From the NCBI GenBank assembly GCA_016873515.1, contig VGXB01000004.1, forward strand, positions 1 through 64,000: a stretch of 64,000 nt of DNA, read 5' to 3'. This DNA comes from Nitrospira sp. (GTDB lineage: Bacteria; Nitrospirota; Nitrospiria; Nitrospirales; Nitrospiraceae). Below are positions 7,770 to 16,026 of this stretch, piece by piece; position 1 is the first letter of the stretch; each line of letters opens with the position of its first letter. The notes below the pieces were generated by a model, which was not told the origin of the DNA, did not search any database, and saw nothing but the letters and a program-made list of their open reading frames with translations. The translations under genes were made by a program, and so were the position numbers.

Positions 7770-8315
7770 TTAAACTGCATAATGCCGGATCACGCCGATC
7801 AGTATGCCTTCGATGTGAAATTCATCCGAGGGCTGGACAATAATGGATTGCATCGCCGTATTGGCTGGATGCAGCTCAATGTGCCGGTCTTTCTTGAAAT
7901 AGGTCTTGATCGTGGCTTCCCGATTCACGAGTGCCACGACGGTTTGTCCGTTCCTTGCCGTCTCTTGTTTCCGTACCACCACCAGGTCACCCGGGAGAAT
8001 GCCATCGTCTTTCATGGACTCTCCCTTGACGCGGAGGGCAAAGATCTCGCCGCCCTGCAGCATGCTGGAAGGAATGTTAATCAGCTCTGATTGTGGGATG
8101 GGATCAATAGGAGAACCAGCTGCGACTATTCCGGCCATCGGGATCGTGGCCTTGTGTTGCAGTTGTTCCAGCACGACGGAAACGATACCGGGAATCCGCC
8201 TCATGCCGGCCTCATACCGTGCAACGGTGACGCGGGTGGTTTGGAGGGCATCCGCAAGCTGTTGCTGCGTGAGTCCTAATCTCTCTCGAATGCCTTTGAG
8301 ATCTAGCGATTTCAT
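7770..8315 (-). CDS. LexA-like self-cleaving repressor with XRE-type helix-turn-helix
   Basis: The 181-residue protein joins an N-terminal XRE helix-turn-helix (LTQQQLADALQTTRVTVARY, about residues 15-34) to a LexA/S24 peptidase domain. The cleavage site Ala66-Gly67 (IVAAGSPI), the nucleophile Ser100 (VKGESMKDDG) and the general base Lys137 (EATIKTYF) are all present. Relatives repress DNA-damage or prophage genes and cut themselves when bound to RecA filaments. Classical LexA has a winged helix instead of the XRE module, so this is either the host's LexA equivalent or a prophage-type repressor. A near-perfect palindrome touches its start codon, suggesting autoregulation. Confidence 0.85.
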   Translation of the reverse strand: MKSLDLKGIRERLGLTQQQLADALQTTRVTVARYEAGMRRIPGIVSVVLEQLQHKATIPMAGIVAAGSPIDPIPQSELINIPSSMLQGGEIFALRVKGESMKDDGILPGDLVVVRKQETARNGQTVVALVNREATIKTYFKKDRHIELHPANTAMQSIIVQPSDEFHIEGILIGVIRHYAV

Positions 8316-8336
8316 GATGTAACCAATGGATACATC
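8316..8336. promoter_or_regulatory. Palindromic operator abutting the LexA-like start codon
   Basis: The minus strand reads GATGTA-T-CCA-T-TGG-T-TACATC immediately before the ATG. The two half-sites match except at the centre and at one symmetric pair (positions 7 and 15). A TTGACA hexamer lies upstream on the same strand at 8356-8351, and an 18-base spacer would put TATCCA (8332-8327) as -10 inside the palindrome. There is no room for a ribosome binding site, so the message may be leaderless or nearly so. Confidence 0.6.
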
Positions 8337-8652
8337 ATTTAATATACTGCTGTCAAGCGGGATTTTTCATGTTTTCATGAAACATTCAAGGTGCCTGTGC
8401 ATAATTGGTAAGCCTAGTCCGGGATTTTTATCTCAGGATTTGTAGGGACGGCTCACACTGCGTTCCTATCTTCTAAGATTAAATGGTTTGATCTTCAATC
8501 GGAAAAATACCGCAACATAAAGTGGAAGGCGGAGAGTTTGTTTCTATGATCAATAATTAGGCAAGAAGGTCGTTATTGTGATGGTTACAACGATATTCTA
8601 CAGAGGAACGATCGTTGTACACAGAGATATCCACAGAAATTGGAAGAGGGGG
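8337..8652. other. Intergenic region between modC and the LexA-like gene
   Basis: No gene is apparent in these 316 bases. A 9-bp inverted repeat, TACAACGAT (8586-8594) and ATCGTTGTA (8611-8619), lies about 35 bases past the modC stop and could be part of a terminator or a binding site. A second, weaker dyad centred on CATG lies near 8368-8384. The right-hand part carries the promoter of the LexA-like gene described separately. Confidence 0.4.
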
Positions 8653-9744
8653 TTAGTCCGTGACCTCCTCGTTCAGCGCCACAGTCTTGATATAGGCAAA
8701 GACCGAGTCTCCGGGTTTAATTCCCAAGGTCATGAGGGATTTGCGAGTAATACCCGCGATGAGCGGTGCCCCGATATCCAAGAGGACCTCCACCGAGGAC
8801 TGGCTGATTTCACGGATCTCTTGAACGGTTGCCTCTAACACATTCAGCACACTAGTCGGGAGGGTGGATCTGCCAATCACGAGGCTGACATCGCTGGACA
8901 GGATATGCACACGCACCGGTTGTCCAATGGCTGATGGTTGAAGTGGCACTAAGAGTCGTTGACCTGAGAAATCGAGCTGTGTGAGTCCGTACTGTGGTTC
9001 ATGCCCGACAATCTTGGCATCTAAGACCGCGCCGACGCGGTGTGACCCAAAACTTCCGCGGAACTGCAAGGAGGTCAACATCTCGTTGAGCGTACCCACT
9101 CCCATGAGTGAGCCGTCTTTCAAGAGGACAAGTCGGTCCGCGAGTTGGAGAATTTCGCTGATGGCGTGGCTGACGTAGATCACCGGGATGGCCAGTTCGT
9201 GGTGAAGACGGTGGATGAAGGGGAGGATCTCTTGCTTGCGCTGAATATCCAGCGAGGCCAGTGGCTCATCGAGCAGGAGGAGGCTGGGACTGGTCAGTAG
9301 GGCTCGTCCAATTGCCACACGCTGTTGCTCGCCCCCGGAAAGCCGATGGGTGCGGCGTTCCAACAAAGGACCGATTCCCAGAATCTCCACCACCTGGTCG
9401 ATCGCAATGCGGCGCGTGTCGCGGCGGATGCGGTTGTAGCCGTACAAGAGATTTGAACGAACATTATAATGGGGAAAGAGGCGAGGCTCTTGGAAGACGT
9501 AGCCGATCGGTCTGGTCTGAAGGGGGAGATACCGCCCGGTGGTTTCATCTTGCCAGACCGTATCGCCAAATTGCATGAACCCATAGGGCGCACGTTCCAA
9601 CCCAGCCAAACATCGCAGCAAGGTCGTTTTGCCGGAACCGGAAGGCCCGAATAACACGGTGATGCCAGATGTCGGGATGTCCAGATCGAGGCGCAAGTGA
9701 AACGTCGGGTAGCGTACGTCGAATTGTGCGACGAGGCGACTCAT
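8653..9744 (-). CDS. modC: Molybdate ABC transporter ATP-binding protein
   Basis: This 363-residue ATPase energises molybdate import at the inner membrane. It has a Walker A motif GPSGSGKTT near residues 33-41, the ABC signature LSGGEQQR near residue 137 and Walker B LLLLDEP near residue 155. A C-terminal extension of about 70 residues (from LEATVQEIREIS) matches the molybdate-binding Mop/TOBE domain that distinguishes ModC from other ABC ATPases. Its ATG overlaps the modB stop by 4 bases. Molybdate would feed molybdopterin enzymes; a sulfite-oxidase-like one is encoded at 54 kb. Confidence 0.95.
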   Translation of the reverse strand: MSRLVAQFDVRYPTFHLRLDLDIPTSGITVLFGPSGSGKTTLLRCLAGLERAPYGFMQFGDTVWQDETTGRYLPLQTRPIGYVFQEPRLFPHYNVRSNLLYGYNRIRRDTRRIAIDQVVEILGIGPLLERRTHRLSGGEQQRVAIGRALLTSPSLLLLDEPLASLDIQRKQEILPFIHRLHHELAIPVIYVSHAISEILQLADRLVLLKDGSLMGVGTLNEMLTSLQFRGSFGSHRVGAVLDAKIVGHEPQYGLTQLDFSGQRLLVPLQPSAIGQPVRVHILSSDVSLVIGRSTLPTSVLNVLEATVQEIREISQSSVEVLLDIGAPLIAGITRKSLMTLGIKPGDSVFAYIKTVALNEEVTD

Positions 9745-10406
9745 GAGGCGTGAATGGGAAATCGGCGGTTGAGGATGTAGACGGTCAGCAGAACTACAAA
9801 CGAAAAGATCAGCAGGAACGCCGAGAGCGCATGGGCCTGGCCGTATTCCATGGCTTCGACATGCTCAAAGACGGTGGTGGAAAGCACTCGTGTCTGACCG
9901 GGAATGGAGCCGCCCACCATGAGGACGACTCCGAACTCTCCCATCGTATGGGCAAAGCCGAGCACAATGGCGCTGATATAGCCGCGCAATGCGATGGGGG
10001 ATATGACCGTCAGAAAGGCATCCCACTGTGACGCGCGGAGCGACCAGGCGGCCTCCAGTGGAGCCTTGCCGGCGGCTTCGAACGCGCCTTGAAGAGGCTG
10101 GATCACGAAGGGCATCGAGTAAAAGGCTGAGGCGATGACCAGACCTGTGAATGTGAAGGCTAGATTGAGCTGCATCAGCTGGCCGAGCGGTCCATGTGGG
10201 CCAAGCGCGATGAGGATGTAAAATCCAAGGACCGTGGGTGGCAACACGATCGGCAAGGCCACCAGCGCCTCCACGGCTGGCTTAAACGGCGAACGGGTAT
10301 GGGCTAGCCACCAGGCGAGGGGGGTGCCTACCAGTAGCAAGACGAGCACTGTCGTGGTTGCCAGTTGCACGCTGACCCACAGTGCACTGAGATCGAGATC
10401 TGTCAT
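9741..10406 (-). CDS. modB: Molybdate ABC transporter permease
   Basis: The 221-residue protein has about five membrane segments and the cytoplasmic coupling loop with EAAWSLRASQWDAFLTV followed by Pro and Ile, the EAA motif that contacts the ATPase. LPIVLPPTVLGFYIL and HTMGEFGVVLMVGG are typical of ModB. Gene order modA-modB-modC and the 4-base overlap with modC support the assignment. A 28-base gap separates it from modA. Confidence 0.95.
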   Translation of the reverse strand: MTDLDLSALWVSVQLATTTVLVLLLVGTPLAWWLAHTRSPFKPAVEALVALPIVLPPTVLGFYILIALGPHGPLGQLMQLNLAFTFTGLVIASAFYSMPFVIQPLQGAFEAAGKAPLEAAWSLRASQWDAFLTVISPIALRGYISAIVLGFAHTMGEFGVVLMVGGSIPGQTRVLSTTVFEHVEAMEYGQAHALSAFLLIFSFVVLLTVYILNRRFPIHAS

Positions 10407-10434
10407 ACTGTCCCTCTTACGTACACGAGGCTCG

Positions 10435-11190
10435 CTATTTCAAGAGATAGCCATACCGGGCAATAATGTTCTTCGCCTGCGTTCCAGTGACAAACTCCAT
10501 CAGTGATTTGGCAGCCGGATTGTCTTTTCCCTTCACTAGCAAAATTACGTCTTGGGTAATCGGTGCATGCGCATCAGTCGGAACCTCCCAGCGACTGCCC
10601 GTTCCCTTGATCTTTGGGTCCAGCACCTGGGAGAGCGCGACAAATCCCAACTGTGCATTGCCGGATTCGATAAACCCCATGGTCTGACCGAGACTCTCCC
10701 CCATGACCAGCTGGGACTTGAGGCTGTCCCAGAGTCCCAGATTTTGCATCGTCTGCATGGCTGCCACACCGTAGGGTGCGGTCTTGGGATTGGCCACGGC
10801 TAGCCGCTTGAAGGTCTTGGAGCGCAACGTCTCTCCTCCCTTGATCAGAGCGGCATTGGGGCTCCACAGGACGAGACGGCCGATAGCATAGGTGAAGCGG
10901 AAATCCTTGACTCCAAGACCCTCCTCTTCTAAGAGTTTGGGTCGATCCCTATCGGCGGAGAAGAACACGTCGAAGGGTGCGCCGTTTTTGATCTGCGCAT
11001 AGAACGCACCGCTGGCGCCCGAGACCACACGGACCTGATGACCAGTTGCCCGTTCAAATTCCGTTGCGATCTCACGAAAGGGCAGATTGAAATTGGCCGC
11101 CACGGCCACAAGAACATGCTCGGCACACACCGGGGGGGCCGCTATTGTGGCGATAACGAACAGACACCATGCCACAGATTTCTGTATCAT
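10435..11190 (-). CDS. modA: Periplasmic molybdate-binding protein
   Basis: The 251-residue precursor has a signal peptide ending near VCA (residue 23) and then the ModA fold: VAVAANFNLPFREIA, GASGAFYAQIKNGAPFDVFFSAD and PYGVAAMQTMQ line the oxyanion pocket. It captures molybdate in the periplasm and passes it to ModB. The gene begins 12 bases after the porin stop, so the two are probably cotranscribed. Confidence 0.95.
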   Translation of the reverse strand: MIQKSVAWCLFVIATIAAPPVCAEHVLVAVAANFNLPFREIATEFERATGHQVRVVSGASGAFYAQIKNGAPFDVFFSADRDRPKLLEEEGLGVKDFRFTYAIGRLVLWSPNAALIKGGETLRSKTFKRLAVANPKTAPYGVAAMQTMQNLGLWDSLKSQLVMGESLGQTMGFIESGNAQLGFVALSQVLDPKIKGTGSRWEVPTDAHAPITQDVILLVKGKDNPAAKSLMEFVTGTQAKNIIARYGYLLK

Positions 11191-11202
11191 AACGAACCCT
11201 TT

Positions 11203-12747
11203 CTAGATCCTGATCTGCATTTGAACATAAAAGTAATCGCTATCGTTGTTCCCGCTGGGTGGCATTTGGCTCAGGATGGCGGGACTGTCGAAATATGAGC
11301 CCTTGAACCAATGGACGTACCCGACATCGAAGTCCAGGTTCGCGCTCATTGCATACTGGGTCTGAAGTTCGACATCGTGTCCAAGAGCACTACCAGAGTT
11401 TCCGGTAATATCCCGCAGACCAGAACTGCCGAAGAAATCCTTGCTTTGCGCGAGATGCCAGACGCGATGTTTTACTTGCACGATGACGTTTGGCGCCGGT
11501 GTGACGACCAGCCGCCATCCGGGGGAAATGAGATTCGTTCTGAAAAACGGAAGGAAGATCCCGGTCGGCCCGTACTCCCATCGTCGGGCGCCGAATAAGG
11601 TGTCGAACCCGTCGTTCTGGCTATCGCCGGGCTTGTGATCTCCGCTGGCATAGTCGAACTGAAACAGGAGTCGAGGGGTCCACCGAGCATTGAGGGTATA
11701 ACCGAGTTCCACATGTTGAAAATGCGCGAAGTGATCGGTCGCGCCTTTGGTCCCAATCTGCCAAGCGGTCTCGATCTCGTAATCCGGTTCTCCCGGCTTG
11801 GGGTCTTTGTAGAGACGGCCTCCGAACGTCGAGTAGGTCCGGTGGGTGGCGACATTCGCCAATCGAATATCGTTGAGCCCGAGGTAATATGCGTCAAGTT
11901 GAAGCCAGGGGAAATGCCGGCTTTCCACATAGGTGCCCCAAAAGAGCGACTTGTTGTTTTGCCGGTCGAGGGTTACGAAATCTCGGATGACGGGTTCCAC
12001 CAAAAAGGCTCGGAGCAGCCACGTTTGATCTTGTTTGAGTTGCCAATGGAGCCCATCAAATGCATTCGAGGTATTCCGAAAATCATTTCGCGCGATCAGC
12101 CGACGCTGCCCGAAGTTCATCGTCATACGTCCGAAATGGACGTCGGTTCGCAGTCCGGTTCCCAGGACATTCTTCACAGTTAACGAGCCCAGTAATTGAA
12201 GGATGTCGAATTCATTGACGGTTGTCGTATCTCGAAAATCTCCTCGGTCTCCGTTCAGTAGAGAACGCGAATCCTGACCTTCAAAGAGAAACCGGAACGG
12301 GCCGTCGCCTCCTAAGCCGACTCGCAGCCGAGATCGGAGCGCGACTTGAGCGTCCGTTGCGCCATTGCCGACCACCTGGTCAGCGCGCCATGGACGGCCG
12401 ACCGACTCAAATCGGGTTCGGTTTTCGAGGGCGAGATCGATCCAGTCCGGCAAGTGCAACCCAGTTTTGAGGTGGCAGTTCCATTTACTATTCTGTCGCC
12501 GATTGAGGACGGCATCAGCCGGTTCGATCCAGTTTTTTTCGGTGCGTTCCGTGGCTTTAAAAGAGCCTTCGTCGGTGATCAAGTGCTTGTCATGCATGAA
12601 TTTGAGCACCGGGTCGTCTGTGTTCTTGAACTCCCATTTCCCTTCCTTCTGAACCAGTTCACCACATTCGACGGCGTGGACTAAACCGATTTCTGGGACG
12701 ATGAACATGGCTAACAGAAGGGTGCAGTAAAGATGTTTCCTCGCCAT
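11203..12747 (-). CDS. Outer-membrane porin of the alginate-export (AlgE-like) family
   Basis: The 514-residue precursor has a signal peptide (about residues 1-25) and then alternating amphipathic strands rich in Tyr, Trp and Phe with an aromatic end (YFYVQMQIRI), as in 16- or 18-strand barrels. RTRFESVGRPWRADQVVGNG and RFLFEGQDSRSL resemble the alginate-export porin family, which in non-alginate producers seems to serve as general or anion porins. Its place between the regulator and modA suggests it admits molybdate or a molybdenum-containing ligand across the outer membrane. The substrate is inferred from context only. Confidence 0.8.
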   Translation of the reverse strand: MARKHLYCTLLLAMFIVPEIGLVHAVECGELVQKEGKWEFKNTDDPVLKFMHDKHLITDEGSFKATERTEKNWIEPADAVLNRRQNSKWNCHLKTGLHLPDWIDLALENRTRFESVGRPWRADQVVGNGATDAQVALRSRLRVGLGGDGPFRFLFEGQDSRSLLNGDRGDFRDTTTVNEFDILQLLGSLTVKNVLGTGLRTDVHFGRMTMNFGQRRLIARNDFRNTSNAFDGLHWQLKQDQTWLLRAFLVEPVIRDFVTLDRQNNKSLFWGTYVESRHFPWLQLDAYYLGLNDIRLANVATHRTYSTFGGRLYKDPKPGEPDYEIETAWQIGTKGATDHFAHFQHVELGYTLNARWTPRLLFQFDYASGDHKPGDSQNDGFDTLFGARRWEYGPTGIFLPFFRTNLISPGWRLVVTPAPNVIVQVKHRVWHLAQSKDFFGSSGLRDITGNSGSALGHDVELQTQYAMSANLDFDVGYVHWFKGSYFDSPAILSQMPPSGNNDSDYFYVQMQIRI

Positions 12748-12826
12748 TGACGTTCCCTTCTTTTCTGCAGTCGCAAGTTAAGATCGGCCTCTCTCGTGAT
12801 CATGTTCTGTCTGACGCCATAAGCGA

Positions 12827-14008
12827 TCAGCCACCGCGCAAGGCTTGGACCTTTCCCATTTCGCTGGTGTCATAGCCGCCAAGTGATTCAATTTCCTTTC
12901 TGAATGGACGACTCGCCAGTGTGTCAAATAAGTGCATCAATGCCGGGTGGCATTTTAGGTAGGCCTTGGGCACCACCAAGTCGTAACGCGCCGCTTGAAG
13001 TGGAACGAAGTCCAATTCGAAATATTGCGCCGCGGATCGAATGCCGATTCCGACATCGACGTGGCGTTCTGCGATGGCTCTCGCAACGTCAAAATGCGTC
13101 GAGACGATCCGGTCGTACCCTCGAACTTGCGTGTGTGTCACCCCGGCGGCTCGTAACCGCTGATCGAGCAACAGTCTGGCCCCGGAGCCTTCTTCCCGAT
13201 TGACGAGCGTCACGCTTGGTTCGGCAAGATCAGCAGCTGAGCGAATAGACAACGGATTGCCGGGGCGAACGAGGAATCCTTCTTCCCACAGTGCAAACGT
13301 CACCACCTCGTAGCGTGATTTGTTCAGTGCCTGCCTGAGAAATGGCAGGTTTGATTCGCCGCTCACTGGGTCAAAGAGATGCATCCCCGCCACATGCACT
13401 TCGCCGCGCTGCAAAGATTGCAGGGCCGCCATGCTCCCCATCATCCAGCCGACGACGGTGGTCCGGTCTTTGTGACGACGAAGGTGTTCGCCGGCCAGAA
13501 AAATCGCTGGGTCGCATCCTGCCACGCAGATTTCCTGCTGGATGGCCATCCGGTCGCGCGAGAGTGTGACGCGGACGGTGGTGCCGGACAATTGGCCGTG
13601 CCCGTCCGTAACATATCCATCGGCAGGTACGGTGAAAGAGAATTGCGCGCCCAAGTCGATGACGGGGCGAACGATCGTCCGCTTTCCAACAGTTGAGACT
13701 TTGACGCGGATGGGCTGAATTTTGTCTCGAGTTTGGGGGAGGTGACCAATCAGCGTGCCCTCAATACTGTCGTTGATCGAAGCAAGACTGAAAAGGTCTT
13801 CGACGCGGCATGATAAGACGGACGCAAGCCGGAGCGCGACAGCCGTAGTCGGCAAGTAGCGGTTTGACTCGATGGAAGACACGGCTTGTCTGGTCATGCC
13901 CGCTCGGCCGGCGAGTTCTCCCTGTGAGAAGTTCCTCGCAGTGCGGAACGATTTCAGGTGATTGGAAAACTGGGGTGAGGCCTCAGGTTGTTGGCGTGGA
14001 TGTCTCAT
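12827..14008 (-). CDS. Helix-turn-helix regulator with periplasmic-binding-protein-like sensor domain
   Basis: The 393-residue protein has an XRE helix-turn-helix at about residues 16-70 (NFSQGELAGRAGMTRQAVSS) and, after a linker, a PBP-like domain (about 165-380) with GWMMGSMAALQSLQRGEVHV and VNREEGSGARLLLDQRL. The PBP-like part resembles ModA-type oxyanion binders, and related proteins regulate molybdate genes. It is first in the operon with the porin and modABC, 79 bases upstream of the porin. It lacks a signal peptide, so it should sense ligand in the cytoplasm. Repression of the mod operon by molybdate is inferred. Confidence 0.8.
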   Translation of the reverse strand: MRHPRQQPEASPQFSNHLKSFRTARNFSQGELAGRAGMTRQAVSSIESNRYLPTTAVALRLASVLSCRVEDLFSLASINDSIEGTLIGHLPQTRDKIQPIRVKVSTVGKRTIVRPVIDLGAQFSFTVPADGYVTDGHGQLSGTTVRVTLSRDRMAIQQEICVAGCDPAIFLAGEHLRRHKDRTTVVGWMMGSMAALQSLQRGEVHVAGMHLFDPVSGESNLPFLRQALNKSRYEVVTFALWEEGFLVRPGNPLSIRSAADLAEPSVTLVNREEGSGARLLLDQRLRAAGVTHTQVRGYDRIVSTHFDVARAIAERHVDVGIGIRSAAQYFELDFVPLQAARYDLVVPKAYLKCHPALMHLFDTLASRPFRKEIESLGGYDTSEMGKVQALRGG

Positions 14009-14146
14009 GCCGTCATGTCTAGCAATAATACTATACTTATGTCAATTATAATGTCTCATGACACTGTGGTTGACTGAGATGTCAACTTTCTTGGGGTTTA
14101 GTCTATTTTCTGCTGAAATAGCTGTAGTTATTTCTAAATGTGCGTG

Positions 14147-14176
14147 TTGACAAAGTAATACAGGATTACGTATAAC
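14147..14176 (+). promoter_or_regulatory. Sigma-70-type promoter of the divergent ABC transporter operon
   Basis: TTGACA at 14147-14152 and TATAAC at 14171-14176 are separated by 18 bases. They precede the substrate-binding-protein gene by about 60 bases. The surrounding 14009-14230 stretch is AT-rich and also serves the minus-strand regulator gene; ATGTCAA occurs twice there (14039-14045 and 14079-14085), but no convincing operator is seen. Confidence 0.6.
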
Positions 14177-14239
14177 TAAATCTATTGAATACAGATCGAA
14201 ATAGTCAGGTATATATTTTATTGGAAAGGATTGAAGGCG

Positions 14240-15220
14240 ATGCGGGTAAGTAAATGGCAACGTTCTCTAGCGATTCTTGGAGTAGTGGCGATTGTCAGCA
14301 CGACCCAATCGATTGCAGTCGCGGACACAATCAGAGTTGGCCATTTCCCGAACGTCACTCATGTGCAAGGAGTGGTGGCGCACCATCTTTCCCGCACAGG
14401 AAAGGGATGGTTTGAAGAGCGTCTCGGCAAAGATGTCAAAATTGAATGGTATGTCTACAATGCCGGTCCGAGTGCTATCGAGGCGATCTTAGCCGGTTCG
14501 ATCGATCTGACATATGTGGGGCCGAATCCTGCGTTGAATGCTTACACAAAGTCGAATGGAGAGGAGATTCGATTTCTGGCCGGTGCTGCGGCAGGCGGCG
14601 CGGCATTAGTGGTCCAAGGGGACTCTCAGCTCAAACAGCCGGCAGATTTTCGAGGGAAGACGATCGCGACGCCCCAACTTGGGAACACCCAAGACATTGC
14701 CTGCCGTGCCTGGCTAGCCAACGGCGGATTGAGGATTACGCAAACCGGCGGGGACGCCGTTGTCATTCCAACACCTAATCCGGATCAGATCGCGCTCTTT
14801 CAACAGCGCAAGCTCGACGCGGTCTGGACGATTGAGCCCTGGGTGTCCCGCCTTGAAGGTGAAGCAGGAGGTAAGGTGCTGGTTGAACAGTCGAAGGACA
14901 GTGTCACAGTTCTTATGTCAGGGGTGAAGTTCGTCAAGGCCAAATCAGAAGTGGTGAGGAAGTTTGTCCAAGCCCACCGAGAGCTCACGCAATGGATTCT
15001 CGCGCATCCCAAGGAGGCCCAAAAGATGGTGCTGGAAGAGCTGTCCGTAGAAACACAGGCCAAGATGTCAGCAGAGTTGATTGCGCACGCGTGGAACCGT
15101 ATCATGCTGCGCTCGGATGTGTCGACCGAGGAGTTTCAACAATTGATGAACAACGCGCAGCGTGCGGGGTTTATGCGTACCACGCCGGATTTAGCGCGGC
15201 TCATTGAAAGGCTGCAATGA
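14240..15220 (+). CDS. Periplasmic substrate-binding protein of SsuA/TauA/NrtA-type ABC transporter
   Basis: The ATG at 14240 is chosen because GGAAAGGA lies 9 bases upstream; an in-frame TTG at 14231 abuts that site. The 326-residue precursor has a signal peptide ending near IAVAD. GHFPNVTHVQGVVAHHL, YNAGPSAIEAILAGSIDLTY and GPNPALNAY are typical of the aliphatic-sulfonate/taurine/nitrate binding family. The ligand cannot be told from sequence alone. It is the first gene of a three-gene import operon divergent from the molybdate operon. Confidence 0.85.
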   Translation: MRVSKWQRSLAILGVVAIVSTTQSIAVADTIRVGHFPNVTHVQGVVAHHLSRTGKGWFEERLGKDVKIEWYVYNAGPSAIEAILAGSIDLTYVGPNPALNAYTKSNGEEIRFLAGAAAGGAALVVQGDSQLKQPADFRGKTIATPQLGNTQDIACRAWLANGGLRITQTGGDAVVIPTPNPDQIALFQQRKLDAVWTIEPWVSRLEGEAGGKVLVEQSKDSVTVLMSGVKFVKAKSEVVRKFVQAHRELTQWILAHPKEAQKMVLEELSVETQAKMSAELIAHAWNRIMLRSDVSTEEFQQLMNNAQRAGFMRTTPDLARLIERLQ

Positions 15221-16026
15221 GGATGGAGAGTCCAGCCCCTTCTACGGAGGCAGTTCCCACGAAACTTGTGTTGGAACATATCTCGAAGTCATTTCAAACC
15301 AGTTCGCTGCATGTGCAGGCGCTTGATGACGTGACGCTTCGCATTGCCGAAGGCGAGTTTGTGTGTCTGGTTGGTCCGAGCGGCTGCGGCAAGTCTACTC
15401 TCTTGAATTTGATCGCAGGGCTCGACCGGCCAGACGGTGGAACGGTCCAAGCAGATGGCCAGCCTATCAGTGGGCCGGGCCCGCATCGACTGATGATGTT
15501 TCAGGAGGCGGCGCTGTTTCCATGGCTGACAGTACTGGGAAATGTCTTGTTCGGACTCAAGCTTGTCAATGGATTGAGTTCCGCGGAGCGCCATGAAAAG
15601 GCCGAGTATTTTTTGGAACTCGTCGGGCTGAAGCGATTCATGCACTCGAACGTGCATGAGCTCTCCGGTGGCATGAGACAACGCGTGGCCTTGGCCAGGT
15701 CGCTGGCGCCGAACCCCGGGGTGCTCTTGATGGACGAGCCCTTCGGGGCACTGGACGCACTGACCCGCGAACAGCTGTACGGAGACATTCAGCGTATTTG
15801 GACCCAGCATCGCAAGACGATCGTGTTTGTCACGCATAACGTGCGTGAAGCTGTGTGCCTCGGCGATCGGGTTATCTTGTTCTCGCCGAATCCCGGACGA
15901 ATCAGGGAAGAGTTCTCAATTCCTCTGCCTCGCCCACGCGACATCAACAGTGTAGATCTCGCCCGGTATTCAACGGAGATCACCCGCGTTTTGAAAGGCT
16001 ACGTGCAAAGCGAGGTTGCGGGATGA
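15217..16026 (+). CDS. ABC transporter ATP-binding protein (SsuB/TauB/NrtD type)
   Basis: The 269-residue ATPase has Walker A GPSGCGKST near residue 54, a Q-loop MMFQEAALFPWLTV, signature LSGGMRQR near residue 149 and Walker B VLLMDEPFGALDALTR. The switch His is in FVTHNVREAV. The sequence GMRQRVALARSLAP and the DALTR segment are typical of sulfonate/nitrate importers. Its start overlaps the upstream gene by 4 bases (ATGA) and its end overlaps the permease start by 4. Confidence 0.92.
   Translation: MRMESPAPSTEAVPTKLVLEHISKSFQTSSLHVQALDDVTLRIAEGEFVCLVGPSGCGKSTLLNLIAGLDRPDGGTVQADGQPISGPGPHRLMMFQEAALFPWLTVLGNVLFGLKLVNGLSSAERHEKAEYFLELVGLKRFMHSNVHELSGGMRQRVALARSLAPNPGVLLMDEPFGALDALTREQLYGDIQRIWTQHRKTIVFVTHNVREAVCLGDRVILFSPNPGRIREEFSIPLPRPRDINSVDLARYSTEITRVLKGYVQSEVAG

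Noticed and set aside
8620-8636. ATATCCACA, one mismatch from a DnaA box
   Set aside because: Only one such site, no cluster, no dnaA or dnaN gene and no AT-rich unwinding region, so no origin is supported.
12748-12826. Possible molybdenum-cofactor riboswitch ahead of the porin gene
   Set aside because: The 79-base gap is too short and shows no stem arrangement that I could match to that riboswitch.
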